Assembly: GCF_000004825.1 (NCBI RefSeq)
Contig: NW_008805072.1
Span: 1,556,435-1,620,434, forward strand
DNA length: 64,000 bases
Source of the DNA: Heterostelium album PN500
Taxonomy: Eukaryota > Evosea > Eumycetozoa > Acytosteliales > Acytosteliaceae
Reading direction: 5' to 3'
Under the pieces are notes generated by a model. It was not told the DNA's origin. It was given only the letters and a program-made list of their open reading frames with translations, and ran no database searches. Positions within the stretch are counted from its first letter, which is position 1. Each line of letters starts with the position of its first letter. Positions 12,401 through 23,481 of this stretch are shown here, piece by piece. The translations under genes were made by a program, and so were the position numbers.

Positions 12401-14979
12401 GTTCTAAAGAGGAAGAGAATGAAAGACTTCAAAATCAACTACTTTCCATCAAATCATCGAGTGAAACCAGTATGGTTGAAATGGAATCGTTGCGATCACA
12501 AATCCTTGAGTTGGAGTCTACTCTTTCCGTTCGAAAAGAACTAGTTTCCAAGATGGAGAGTGATAAATCGACGTTGGAGAATCAGTTGGGCGAGAAGGAG
12601 AGAATGTTCAATGAGTACAGAGACGATACTCAAAAGTTGTTAAGTGACTATGAGAGTAAACTTAAATCAAAGGGAGAGGAGTTTGATTCACTGACAGAGG
12701 AATTGGAGTTGGCCAGACAACCAAAAGAGTGTTTGGATTGTCACAAACACTTGGAGCGTGGAAGAGTACTACAGAGTCAACTCAATGAATTTGAGACACA
12801 GATGGAGATGATGAAGAAGAGTCACAGCGATGAATTGACACGTTTGAATGAGAGAGAATGTCCTGGATGTCTGGAGCATAATCAGACAAAGAAGACTTGT
12901 GATGAATTGGTTGGCGTAGTTCAGACTCACAAGAAACAAGTTGAAGATATGAAACTGGCATTGGAGGCACTGAAGAATAGTTCCACTGTTTGTGAATCGT
13001 GTGTTGGTCTGCAACAGGAACTTGATGCTTTGCGTAAGGAACTTAACGAGTTGAAGCAATCCAAAGAGAGAGAGAAGCAGTTGGAAGAGGAGAACAATCT
13101 ACTAAGACAAGAGATGAAGAAGAGTCAGTCTGATTTCATTGTGAAGGAGAGTGAGTTGCTGAGATTGCAACTCGAGGAGCAAAAGAAGGTGGAGAAAGAA
13201 CAATCACTTCTCATTGAAATGATGGAGTCGAACAAACAACTTGAAGCCAAGCTGGCACAGGTTACTTCAAATGAAGTACTCGACAGTCACCAGTGCATAG
13301 ATGGCTCACTCACCGGCAGAGATTTAGAAATGATAAAATATATTAATGGACTGCTACCAAACCAACTCTCACTAACTTGCAAATACTGTGTAGCCAGTCA
13401 ACTTCGTGATGGATTTGTATTTTGGTATGTTTTAATCAATTTAATGAAAATCTATTATTATTAACATATCCTTTCCATTAAAAAACAAACAAATAGTAAT
13501 GTTGTAAATCATTTTATTGATGATGGTATTGATTCAAGAGCACTTCATAAACCACCATGTAATAAATCACATATGTCTCAGAATGTCAACTTAATTGTAA
13601 ACTCAATACAATCATATGGAGCCGATCGTAAACTTTCAAATCTAGATATAAATGTAAGAAAGAAAAGATGTTTTTACTATAATAATATTGTTACTAACCA
13701 TTTGGTAATGTTATTCTTCTACAGAATGATTTACTGTTATTTAAGCTTTTATTTGAAATTATTTATATTGGATTCCTTCAACGAGTGAATTTGAAGCATC
13801 ATCCTGAACTTGCTTATCTCTGGAAACACAATCCAGAGAAGAAACCCGATGACAAGAAAGAGAGTTGGGATAATTTCATTATGTTGGAACCGCCTGCCTA
13901 TCTGAAGAGATGGATCAATCACTACATGAAACAAACACATCAACCCCTGATTACCAATTTTACCAACATTGGCGAAAAAGTTTTATTATCGTTGTTCTCG
14001 CAACTCCATCCGGATTTCAAGGATAACAATAATATCGATGCAATGATGCTCTATTGCAAGGGAATCGGTTGTGGTCTAATTTCGCGTGACGATATAAATG
14101 ATGATCAGACCTCTCATTCGACTCTATTGTTTTTGGCACAGCTATTCGATAAGAACTCGGGAATCAGCTTGTCCATGGACAAGGAAACGATCGCCTCTGA
14201 CTCACCGGAGATCACCAGTGAAGAGAAAGCTGCCAAACAATGGTTAAAAACCGTGGATATCGCTGCTGCTAGCATGGATGATTTTAGAGATGGACTGTTA
14301 CTCTTGAGAGCTCTCGATCAAGTCTCACCGGGAATCGTTAATTGGAAGCACGTCAACACCAATCCAACCAATTTGTATAGTATGACAGAGAATTGTAACT
14401 ACTGTGTTAAACTAGGAAAAGATCTCAAATTCTCGTTGGTCGGTATTGCCGGTAAGGATTTCGTTGACGGACACAAAAAGTTCTTGCTCTCCTTTGTCTG
14501 GCAAATGATGAGATACAGTGTACTCCGTAAGGTAAATCTCAAAGGTAAAAACGGTAAAGACATCACCGAGGCTGATCTCGTATCTTGGGCAAACAATCAA
14601 GTCGCTTCATCTGGTTTCCATACGGCCATCAAGAGTTTCAGTGACTCTAGCCTGAAAGACAGTCTATTCCTCTTGGATCTCTTAGAATCGATTTGCAGAG
14701 GTTGCATTGATTCATCAAATGTTTTCACAAAGGATTTTGATGGTATGTTATTTCTATCATCACTTATTATTATAGTTTTCTTTCAACTAATTTTAATTTA
14801 AATATTTTATTTTTATAATTTTTTAATTAATAGGAGAATCTAGAAAATCAAATGCTAAATATGTAATTAGTGTAGCAAGAAGATTAGGTTCTACCGCTAT
14901 AATATTCTGGGAAGATATTGTCGAAGTAAAAGCTAATATGATCATGTTATTTATTCTCGATTTAATGTCACTAATTTAA
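9415..14979 (+). CDS. Coiled-coil protein with C-terminal fimbrin-type four-CH actin-binding core
   Basis: Eleven exons: 9415-9736, 9812-10089, 10170-10407, 10484-10623, 10721-10890, 10972-11182, 11249-11566, 11662-13424, 13497-13653, 13725-14742, 14834-14979 (about 1,586 residues). Residues 1-110 are Ser/Asn-rich. About 140-1090 is nearly continuous coiled coil with heptads rich in Glu, Lys, Leu and Gln. The last 480 residues match plastin/fimbrin throughout: CH1 (LRDGFVFW, NVNLIVNSIQSYG, VNLKHHPEL), CH2 (LKRWINHYM, CKGIGCGLISRDD), CH3 (FRDGLLLLRALD, KFLLSFVWQMMRYSV) and CH4 (NAKYVISVARRLG, EDIVEVKANMIM). Fimbrin bundles actin through two CH pairs. Here the N-terminal EF-hands are replaced by a long coiled coil, so a dimeric actin cross-linker or linker to another structure is inferred. 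Three CxxC motifs sit in the coil at near-equal spacing. Confidence 0.85.
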
Positions 14980-15092
14980 AAAAAAATAAAATTATTATTT
15001 ATTAATTAATATTGCACCACCAATCTATTGATGATCATATTCAAAAAAAAAAAAAGTAAATCAAAAATACACGTGTGATGAATATAAAATAT

Positions 15093-15127
<35 letters not shown>

Positions 15128-15270
15128 CAAACACTAACACAACTTTTTGTTTGAAAAGCAAAATGATATATTTATTGAAATTATTAATACTATCAAAAAA
15201 AACATACTATTTAATTATCTAAAACCATGATCGATCTGTTTAATATTTTTATTTAATTAAATAGTAATTA
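14980..15270. other. Intergenic region with (AT)n microsatellite
   Basis: Short AT-rich spacer carrying a (AT)n run at 15095-15123. It separates the fimbrin-like gene from the second receptor gene and must hold that gene's promoter. No other feature seen. Confidence 0.7.
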
Positions 15271-18200
15271 ATGAAATATTCTTTTATTTATTTATTATTT
15301 TTATTCTATTTAGGTATAAGTGTAGTTTGTAAGTTATTATTAAAATATGGTATCAAGATTTACTATTGTTTCATTAATTTTTTATAAAAAAAACAATCTT
15401 TTTTTAATAATAGATGGATTCGATATTTATCTTTCACCTAATGGAACAGATATAGATGGATGTGGAAGTTCGACAGGAAGTGCTTGTTTTAGTTTACAGG
15501 GAGCAAAACAATATCTAGTAGATAATAAAATAGTGATTTATAATGTGTTGATGGCTCCTGGTTATTATGATTACAGGTTTATTCCAATTTTGGAATTGAA
15601 TAATATCTATCTATTGGTTGTCAGTGGTGAGGCTGGAAGAGCGAATGAAACTATTATTACCATGTCAGACTCGGGGGAGTTCATTTCATTGTTCAAAAGC
15701 CTTTTAAGATTAAATCAACTGACAATAGCACATTCTACCATCGGAAAGGTGCCTTACAATAGAATAGTCTTGTTTCCGTCAAGCTTTGGCTTTGATTCTA
15801 TTCTTCTTACAATTCGACCAACTATTTCAGATTTCTATCTTCAAAATTCAACATTAATAGTAGATAATGTAACATTCTTTAATAATACTAGAAAATTATT
15901 AATTTTGGCAGAAGGGAGTAAGTTTTAATTTTGGTATTAAATTTATATTTTTCTAACATAATTTATAAAGGTTTATTTGTATTTAGAAATTCGACTATTC
16001 AGAAAAATATTTATGATGTTCTATTCGAGTTCACTGAATCATCAGTTTTATTTACTGGACCAAGAATTATTAGTAATAGTCTTACTTTAGCTATCATGAG
16101 TGCAAATGACACCTATATTACTCTGAATCGAGCATTATTCATTTATAATTATTCAATTTATGGAATTATTTTTTGTAACTATTAGATTTTATTCTCTGTT
16201 TTTAATCATCTATTAATTTTTTTCTGACTATAGATGAAACCTATTTTTATTTAAACTCCAGCAGAATTCAAAATAATGTCTCAAGAATAGGTATTTTGAT
16301 TTCGATAAACTCAAAGATAATACTTCAGAATTGTATAATACAAGAAAATATATCCAGTACATCTTCAGGCATTATATATATTTCAGAGACAAGCTCAGGA
16401 TAGTAAGTTAAAAACAATAAGAACAAGATTAGAAAAAAAGAATTTTGTTAAGTCTATTATTACTTATTTTAAATAGTATAAGTACTTGTATTATAAATGG
16501 GAATTTTGGTCCTTCAGTATCTGATATTGGTACTGCATCAACTTCGTATGAAATAATGTTAACAATATTTTCCAACTCTTCTGTGAATCAACATTCAATT
16601 TCAATGTATGACTCTGGATCTTTAACAATTCAAGATTGTGCATTTTTCAATATCAACGGAACAATAATTAGATCTGATTCTAGAGTTAGTGTAGTAGTTA
16701 TGTACACCTTGTTTCACGGTATGTATGTTAATATTTTTGCAAAAATTATAAACTAATTTCCAATGTTCTTAATTTTTAGATATTGACGGAGTAGCTTTCG
16801 ATATTGATGGTGGTGGATTTTTATTGATGATTTCAAATTTCATTAGGGACTGTACCAGTAGAGATGCACTCTTTAGATTTACGGATAGGGCATACTTTCT
16901 GGCTGCAGGTCTTATTGTAATATCAACAAAATCATCTAAATTGATATCAGCTTCGATGGAATCGAAAGTGTATCTTTATATTTGCTATTTTGAAAACAAT
17001 GAAGTCGATAATGGTCTTATTTATGGCAAAGAGCTTTATCAAATCTATTTAAGCTCCAGCATTTTTCAACACAATACAGGAACTACTGTAAGAATTTTTT
17101 ATTGACTAATTATTATGTTATAATCGTGAGTTTATTAATTTTTTAAAATTTTAGTTGGAAGGTTTAATATCATTGGATCAAACAGGTGTTTTTGTGGCAG
17201 AGGTTACAAGAGCAACGAATAACTATGCACCGTATGGTACATTTATTACCTATCGAGAATTGGACGATGGTGGACAAAATAGAACGTGTATAAGTGAGAT
17301 CGACTCATCAACATTCATAGATAATCGAGCTTGGATTTCAGGTGCAACCGTTTATTATATGACACCCGATATAATTTGCAAAGTAATATTTAACAACTCT
17401 CATTTCATCAATAGTACTTCTACCTTTGGTGGCAATATAAATAGTTACTACAATAACTTCTCGGTGATATTGCCGCGTATCTTGGACACACCAGAGGTGA
17501 TCCAAGTCAGTATTGCGGCATTCGATGCGTTTGGAAACGACTATAGAGGTTCCAACGAAATTTCATTCTACGTTCAGGAGAGATGTGACAATGTCAACAT
17601 AAGTGGAATCCAACAGGTCTCTTTGACGCCAACGGGTAAATCGATTATGTATAACATTGAAATTAGTGGATTTCCCGGTACCTCTTGTGACCTGATATTT
17701 ACATCGATTCCGCCGGCACGTACTGGCCCTCTGGCCTACAACATCATCATCATACCATGCAAGAAGGACTATAAACCGTATGCCTACCAAGGAAAATACT
17801 ATTGTTTGAAACAAAGAGATATTTCACACACCTCGATTGTTGCATTTTCAGTTTTAACTGCTGTTCTAATGGCTATCACCTTGGTGTTTGGAATAATGAT
17901 ACTCGTATATTGGAAGAATATTATGATTCAACATTCGAATCCCTACTTCCTCCTCACAGTTATCGTTGGATTACTTTTTATAGCTGCTTCAAACTTCTTA
18001 CTCTTTGGAACAAGTACATTCTCTTGCATAGGAAAATTGGTGGCTGTTCCAATCGGTGTCATCCTATGTGTAAATCCTGTAATCATCAAAGAATGGAGAA
18101 TATGGAAAACAAGAAAAGATAGTTATTTCGAACAGAAATCAAATGTAATTACTACTTAATTTAAGTTAATCATGCCAAACACCTACTAATTTATTGTTCT

Positions 18201-19436
18201 TTTTATATTATTATTATTTAAAAGTTGGAAACATTCTTTTTATTTAAATGGCTAATTATTCTCTCTATTATACCAATTGTAAGTTATTATTATTATTATT
18301 ATACAATATTATATATTTATTCTTACTAATAAAATGAAATAAATTAAAATTTAGATTCTACTTATTGTTAATGTTGCAGTTTCTAATTCGAAACCAATGT
18401 ATGTCTATGATATCGATAAGAGAGAGGTCAGTCATGTTTGCTCTAATCCTGAAGGCTGGGTCTATATTGTAATAACTTTGGTATACTTGATGATATTACT
18501 GATGATTTGTTGTGCATATGTTTACATGGGAAGGAGATATCTATCATCACCAGGATCATTTAATGAACCAACTTATATTGGTATATTAGTATGTATCTAG
18601 CTAAATAGACTTTATAGTTACTAGAGTATATTAATCATCATTTTAAAACAATAGATCTACAACTATATTATATTAATCATTGTATTCATTTCATTGAGAT
18701 TCTCATTCCCAAATAATTACAATGCACAATATATCACCACTGCAAGTGTAGATTCTGCATTCATACTATGTACTCTTCTCCTATTGTTTTGTCCCAAATT
18801 CTATGTAATACTAAGAAAACGTCATGTTGTTCTTTCTGTGAGTTATCACTTTCACTATAAAGCATTAAAGTATAATAATATATTAACAAACAATTGATAT
18901 AAATTTAGTTAACGAAATTCATTGAATATCAAAAGAAAGAATTAGTAAGAAACAAAGATATCTTGCAGTTCTACCAGATGTATTGTAATGATCAAGGTCA
19001 ATTGAACTTGGCCAATCACGATATATTCACACCCGATACACCGGCACAACCGACGATCATTCCAGACTCCACTTTATTTACATCGTCATCTGTAGACAGT
19101 ACTTCACCGCCATCACCATCGTCATCATCTTCATCTTTAACAACTAAAAACAAAAAATCGAAATCCAAAACTACAAACAACAATATCTATAATAATAATA
19201 TTTCTCATTCTATACCAGATCCAAACAATTTAAATTTACCTCCTATTATTAGTGATGCCAATGATAACAATGTAATTAATAATGATAACAATGTAATTAA
19301 TAATAATTACAAAGCTAAATCAACATCTGAACCATCATCACCATTTTCATCATCTTCATCATTAGATGAGATATTCGAGTCTCAAAATAATAACATCGTC
19401 AATCATTCTAAAAAAAGAAAGAAAAGAAAAAAATAA
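15271..19436 (+). CDS. Class C (GABA-B/Grl-like) GPCR with beta-helix ectodomain, copy 2
   Basis: Eleven exons: 15271-15328, 15414-15917, 15971-16174, 16234-16402, 16477-16718, 16780-17087, 17155-18144, 18225-18278, 18355-18588, 18655-18837, 18909-19436 (about 1,157 residues). The ATG at 15271 was chosen because it gives a signal peptide (MKYSFIYLLFLFYLGISVV) and the same phase-1 intron as copy 1. The ectodomain begins FDIYLSPNGTDIDGCGSS and continues as beta-helix strands, then AFDAFGNDYRG, FPGTSCDLIF and a Cys pair before helix 1. Class C marks are NPYFLLTVIVG, IKEWRIWK and FCPKFYVILRKR. The tail shares DILQFYQMYCND and DIFTPDTP with copy 1, then turns Ser/Asn-rich and ends in a Lys/Arg cluster. 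Exons 4, 5, 6 and 8 are exactly as long as in copy 1; one copy-1 intron (7480-7560) is absent here. Confidence 0.8.
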
Positions 19437-19541
19437 AATTATAAAAAAAATTTAAATAAAAATAATTAAAAATTTATATAGTCCCAACAATAAACTGATC
19501 AGCTTAGATTAGACATCATCAATATTATTTAATTAAAAGAT

Positions 19542-20245
19542 ATGATCAATTCAATTACAATAACAAATCTTAATGGAAATGTTATATTTTCAAAGTATTA
19601 TAATACAACAATCGAAGAGAAACAATTAGAGTTTGAAAAATCATTGTATCAACTAACTAAAGATGAATGGATCTATGCAAAGAGTGAAAGACATCTAGTT
19701 GCTGATATTGGGTAATATTGTTTTATTTATCGTTATTTATTATTAGATGGTGTTAATATATTAACATAATTTGATAACAGTGGTAGCATCGTTGTATATA
19801 CAAATATAGGTGATTTAATGATATTCTTAGTTGGTTCTTCAGATGTTTATGATGAATTATCTTGTAAGTCTTTTGGAAACTAACTTAAACGAATAAATAA
19901 AAGTTACTAATTCATATTATCATGTCATATCATATTCTTTATAGTATCGGATGTAATGCATCCAATCTCTGAATGTATTAAAGATGTTTGTAAGAAGAAA
20001 GGTGTTACTGAATTGTATCTTATTGAACAGATACCAAAGTTTGTATTATATTTAGATGAAGTCATTCAAAGAGTATGTATAACTAGCAATACTTTATTAC
20101 TCATCAATCGCTTTTGTTTTTCATAACTAACGTAACATATTGTTCTATTGAATCACTACAATTGAAGGGTCACTTGGATCAAATTCAATTCGAAAGTATT
20201 TCAAACTATAGTTTATTGAAACATGACAAGAAAGAAACTGTATAA
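19542..20245 (+). CDS. Coatomer zeta-subunit-like longin-fold protein
   Basis: Four exons, 19542-19711, 19781-19863, 19945-20072 and 20168-20245, give 152 residues. The order of blocks fits the COPI zeta / adaptor sigma family: an opening strand with SITITNLNGNVIFSKYY, a central VVYTNIGDLMIFLVGSS, then LSDVMHPISECIKDV and FVLYLDEVIQRGHLDQ near the end. The GSS plus the LDE...GG/GH ending favours coatomer zeta over AP sigma subunits. It would act in the coat of Golgi-to-ER vesicles. Residue identity to animal zeta looks low, so a divergent zeta paralogue or another longin-domain protein is possible. Confidence 0.55.
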
Positions 20246-20496
20246 ATTATTTATAAATCAATAGTAACAATCAAGAATATATTAATAATAATAACAATCA
20301 ATAGTAAATAAAAATATGTATACATAATAATCATAATTAAGCTATATAGCTTGAAAAACAAACTAAAACGAATAGCATTAATCAAAATATGTTGATTAAA
20401 TTTTTTTTTATTCTTCTTTAAATGAGTAATAATAATTTAAATTTAAGAGAAAACCTTTTTGTAGGTCTACTTTTGAAAAGTAAAACACAGGTCTCT
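20246..20496. other. Convergent 3' ends
   Basis: Only 251 bases separate the stop codons of the coatomer-zeta-like gene (+) and the small secreted protein gene (-). The DNA is AT-rich with AATAAA-type hexamers for the plus strand near 20307. No gene seen. Confidence 0.6.
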
Positions 20497-21305
20497 TTAA
20501 ACGAGGATAATTGCTATCAATTTACCCAAGGATTCACCAGAGGCATCATAGTTACCAGCTTGGAAGTTAGCAGTAATACCCTATTGATTGGAAAATTGAT
20601 TAATTTTAGAATGATGTTAACAATATATTAAAGTATAGTTTTTGGTTTTTATTAAGACTTACTCTCAAATCAGTTGAGATTTCACCCTTCTTGGCAAAGA
20701 TCTTCAAACCTTCTTGGGTGGCCAAAGCAGTGATACTTTTAAAAGAAAAAGAAAAGAAAAATTAGTCACGAATGAATGAATTAATAAAAGGAAATTATGT
20801 ATAACTTACCCTCCGGTCTTGATGGTACGGACGATCTTGGCAATGTCAATTACGATTTGGGTTGAACCACAGTCCTTGAGCAATGGGTAGATGGCTTCGA
20901 ATCCGTTACCCAACTCATCAATGGATTGGTTGACGACATCAGCAGAGACATTGGTGAAACCAATAGATAACAATTGGAATGCCTTACCAAAGTGTGATCC
21001 AACAGCATCGGCTCTGATGAAACATTTTGAAGCATTTTGTGGGTTGACACCAACCTTTTAGGGTAAAGAAAGAAAGTGAGAAATAAAGAGCATTTAAAAA
21101 TTAATTAGGTTATATAAGTTAATTAATAATTATATTTCTACTTTACCTCAATACCACGGAAAACACCACCCATAAAGGTACCAAAGTCATAAAAACTAAA
21201 TTCAGTAGAGAAGAGGATATCTTCCTTTTCTATTTTCTTTTCCTTTTTGGCCATGGTGCTGGCGACCAAAAGTGACATAATGAAAATGACTAATACTAAT
21301 CTCAT
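20497..21305 (-). CDS. Small secreted protein of unrecognised family
   Basis: Read on the minus strand in four exons, 21305-21147, 21054-20810, 20735-20663 and 20580-20497, giving 186 residues. The start (MRLVLVIFIMSLLVASTMA) is a clear signal peptide, followed by a Lys/Glu-rich linker. The mature part is short and helical-looking with FYDFGTFMGGVFRGIE, NASKCFIRADAVG, LLKDCGSTQIVIDIAK, ITALATQEGLKIFAKKG and NYDASGESLGKLIAIIL. It has two well-separated Cys that could pair. Recurrent Gly-x-x-x-Gly spacing hints at packed helices. I do not recognise the family and assign no function; secretion or lysosomal delivery is inferred from the signal peptide only. Confidence 0.75.
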
Positions 21306-23481
21306 GGTTGTTTTTTCTTTAGATTTAGAAATATTAATAATCCAAGTTTAGGTGTTATAGTTGTTGTTGTTCTTGATATGAAAAGGATTGAAAACAATGA
21401 TGAACCAAATCAAAATGCTCCAGTATTTATAATTAACTTCTGCCATTATAAAAATATATTTTTAATATTTAAAATATGATTGGATTAATATTATTGATGT
21501 GATACTACAATGCATGCTGCAACACTCTAACATTGCATTATTTTTGCTCATTGTTATCCGGATGTGTTTGTTTCCTTCCTTTACAAAATACCAATTAATA
21601 TAATGAGTTTTTGATGATCATAATGAAAATGAACATCAGATAACTACAACTCATCTTTGGCACCACTAGAATATGCAGCAGTCTAGCAATCATTGCTTCA
21701 TTTTTTTTTCATATCAACATTAGGTATGAGTGTGTTAGCTCATTTTATTACTTTTTTTTTTTTTATATATATATATTATCACCTTTTCACACACATCCAC
21801 ACACACCTCACACCAAATAAATCTTCCAACCTATCAACAACAACATCGAACTAAATCATCTGATGTTTATAAAGTATAGCGCTAACATGCTTCACCCCTA
21901 TATAAATAATAAAAACAATGCAATGCAAACGATTGAAAGAACAGTAATGAAAAAAGTTATGATGAAAAATAATTGTATTGTATAATATTATTATAAGTTT
22001 ATATGATCAGAAGTGTTGAAGTTTAGAGTGAATACATACACCAATCATTATATCTTTGTTCATTACACTATTGTGTTGTTATTATTAAAGTAACTAACAT
22101 TTAATATGTTCATTCTGATGATACACATATTTTTGAACCTCTAATTCTTTTTAATTTCTCCACCCAATGAATGACATTACAAAATTACCATATTAACTAT
22201 ATTAGTGAAAACAAATAGATATTGGGCAAATCTTGTTCATATAAAATTATTATTTTTGTAAATGTTTGTTCTACAATTAATTGTTTGTAAAGAGAGGTAA
22301 ACACTTTTATTTAAATGCTTGATCTTTGAAAAAATAAACTTTTGACTGTAGGAGTACTGCGCCATTATAAACAGACGAGAAAAAGAGTTTTTGGAATCTC
22401 TAATTAGATTTGCTTGATAACTTTGTATAATTGAGTGGTGAACTGCGTAGATCTACGTTTTTTTCTTGTTTGGAACCGACTCTACCCACTTTGTGATAAA
22501 CATTACAATTTTTTCAAAGGTCAGTCAAAGAAATAAACTTTCTTTATTGTATAACAGAATAATGAAGTTACTCTAGAGCATTATTCTAATGATTACCACT
22601 GCAATAACTACATTCTGATAGGTTGTCAGTTTTGATGAGGTTTTCGTAGGAAGAGTAGTAACAACACCTCCATATAGAAAATAACACCTTTCCACCAACA
22701 AACTCTACAGAAATATCCTAAAGGACCTTTTCCAAGTCAGTCAAACAGTCTAAATAGAGGTATTAATTTTGAAAGATCTGAAGCCTCTTCGCTGCAATTT
22801 CCGATCCAAGCGGGGTTTCATTCTCTCCCTCGCAACCTCATTTGTTACAACCAAATTAATCTTCAAAAAATAAAATAAAATAAAATAAAAACAACATCAA
22901 ATTAAAAAAAAAGAGTAATCCTGACTTAATTAGAGGATTGAAAATTACAAAAAAAAACCACAAATTATTATAAATATCTTTTTATTTTCAGTAATGGGTT
23001 GCAATTTTGCGAGCAAGATATTTTTTAAGTAAAATTCTTGTTTAACGTAGTTGATATTTTTTTAAAGATTGATGAAGTAAGAGGGGCATAAAGCTTTAAG
23101 AAAAAAACAAAAAAAAAACAAAAAAACTAGAATCGATGTGTGTCAAAAAACACCAGTTACCACACACCAGTTTCATCACCAAATCTTTTTTTATTCTTAA
23201 AAGAAGGGTTTTTATTTTTTTTTTCTCTCGGACAAACAATGTTGGGATTTTTTTGATTCTTTTTTTGATTTTAAATCTATTATACTACAAATATCTATCA
23301 ATATATACAAATTTGTTTGGAGAAGTAAACCATATATTTATTGAAATATAAAAGTTTCTCGAGAGAAAAGAAAAATAAAGATAAATAGTTTTTTATTTGT
23401 TTTTGTTTTTTTTTTTTTGTAAATTTCCATTTTACAATAGATTCAATTTGCCAATTGTTTCTAAGAGTGTTGCATCGAGAA
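21306..23481. other. Long divergent intergenic region
   Basis: About 2.2 kb between two divergently transcribed genes for signal-peptide proteins. Mostly AT-rich with T-runs and a (AAAAT)n stretch at 22866-22890. From about 22340 to 22860 the base composition is less extreme and short open stretches occur on the minus strand, but no gene model with start, splice sites and stop could be supported. Presumably holds both promoters. Confidence 0.55.

Noticed and set aside
22340-22860. Less AT-rich patch with short minus-strand frames (Arg-rich)
   Set aside because: No start codon with splice signals, no recognisable domain and frequent stops; could be a decayed sequence but cannot be supported.
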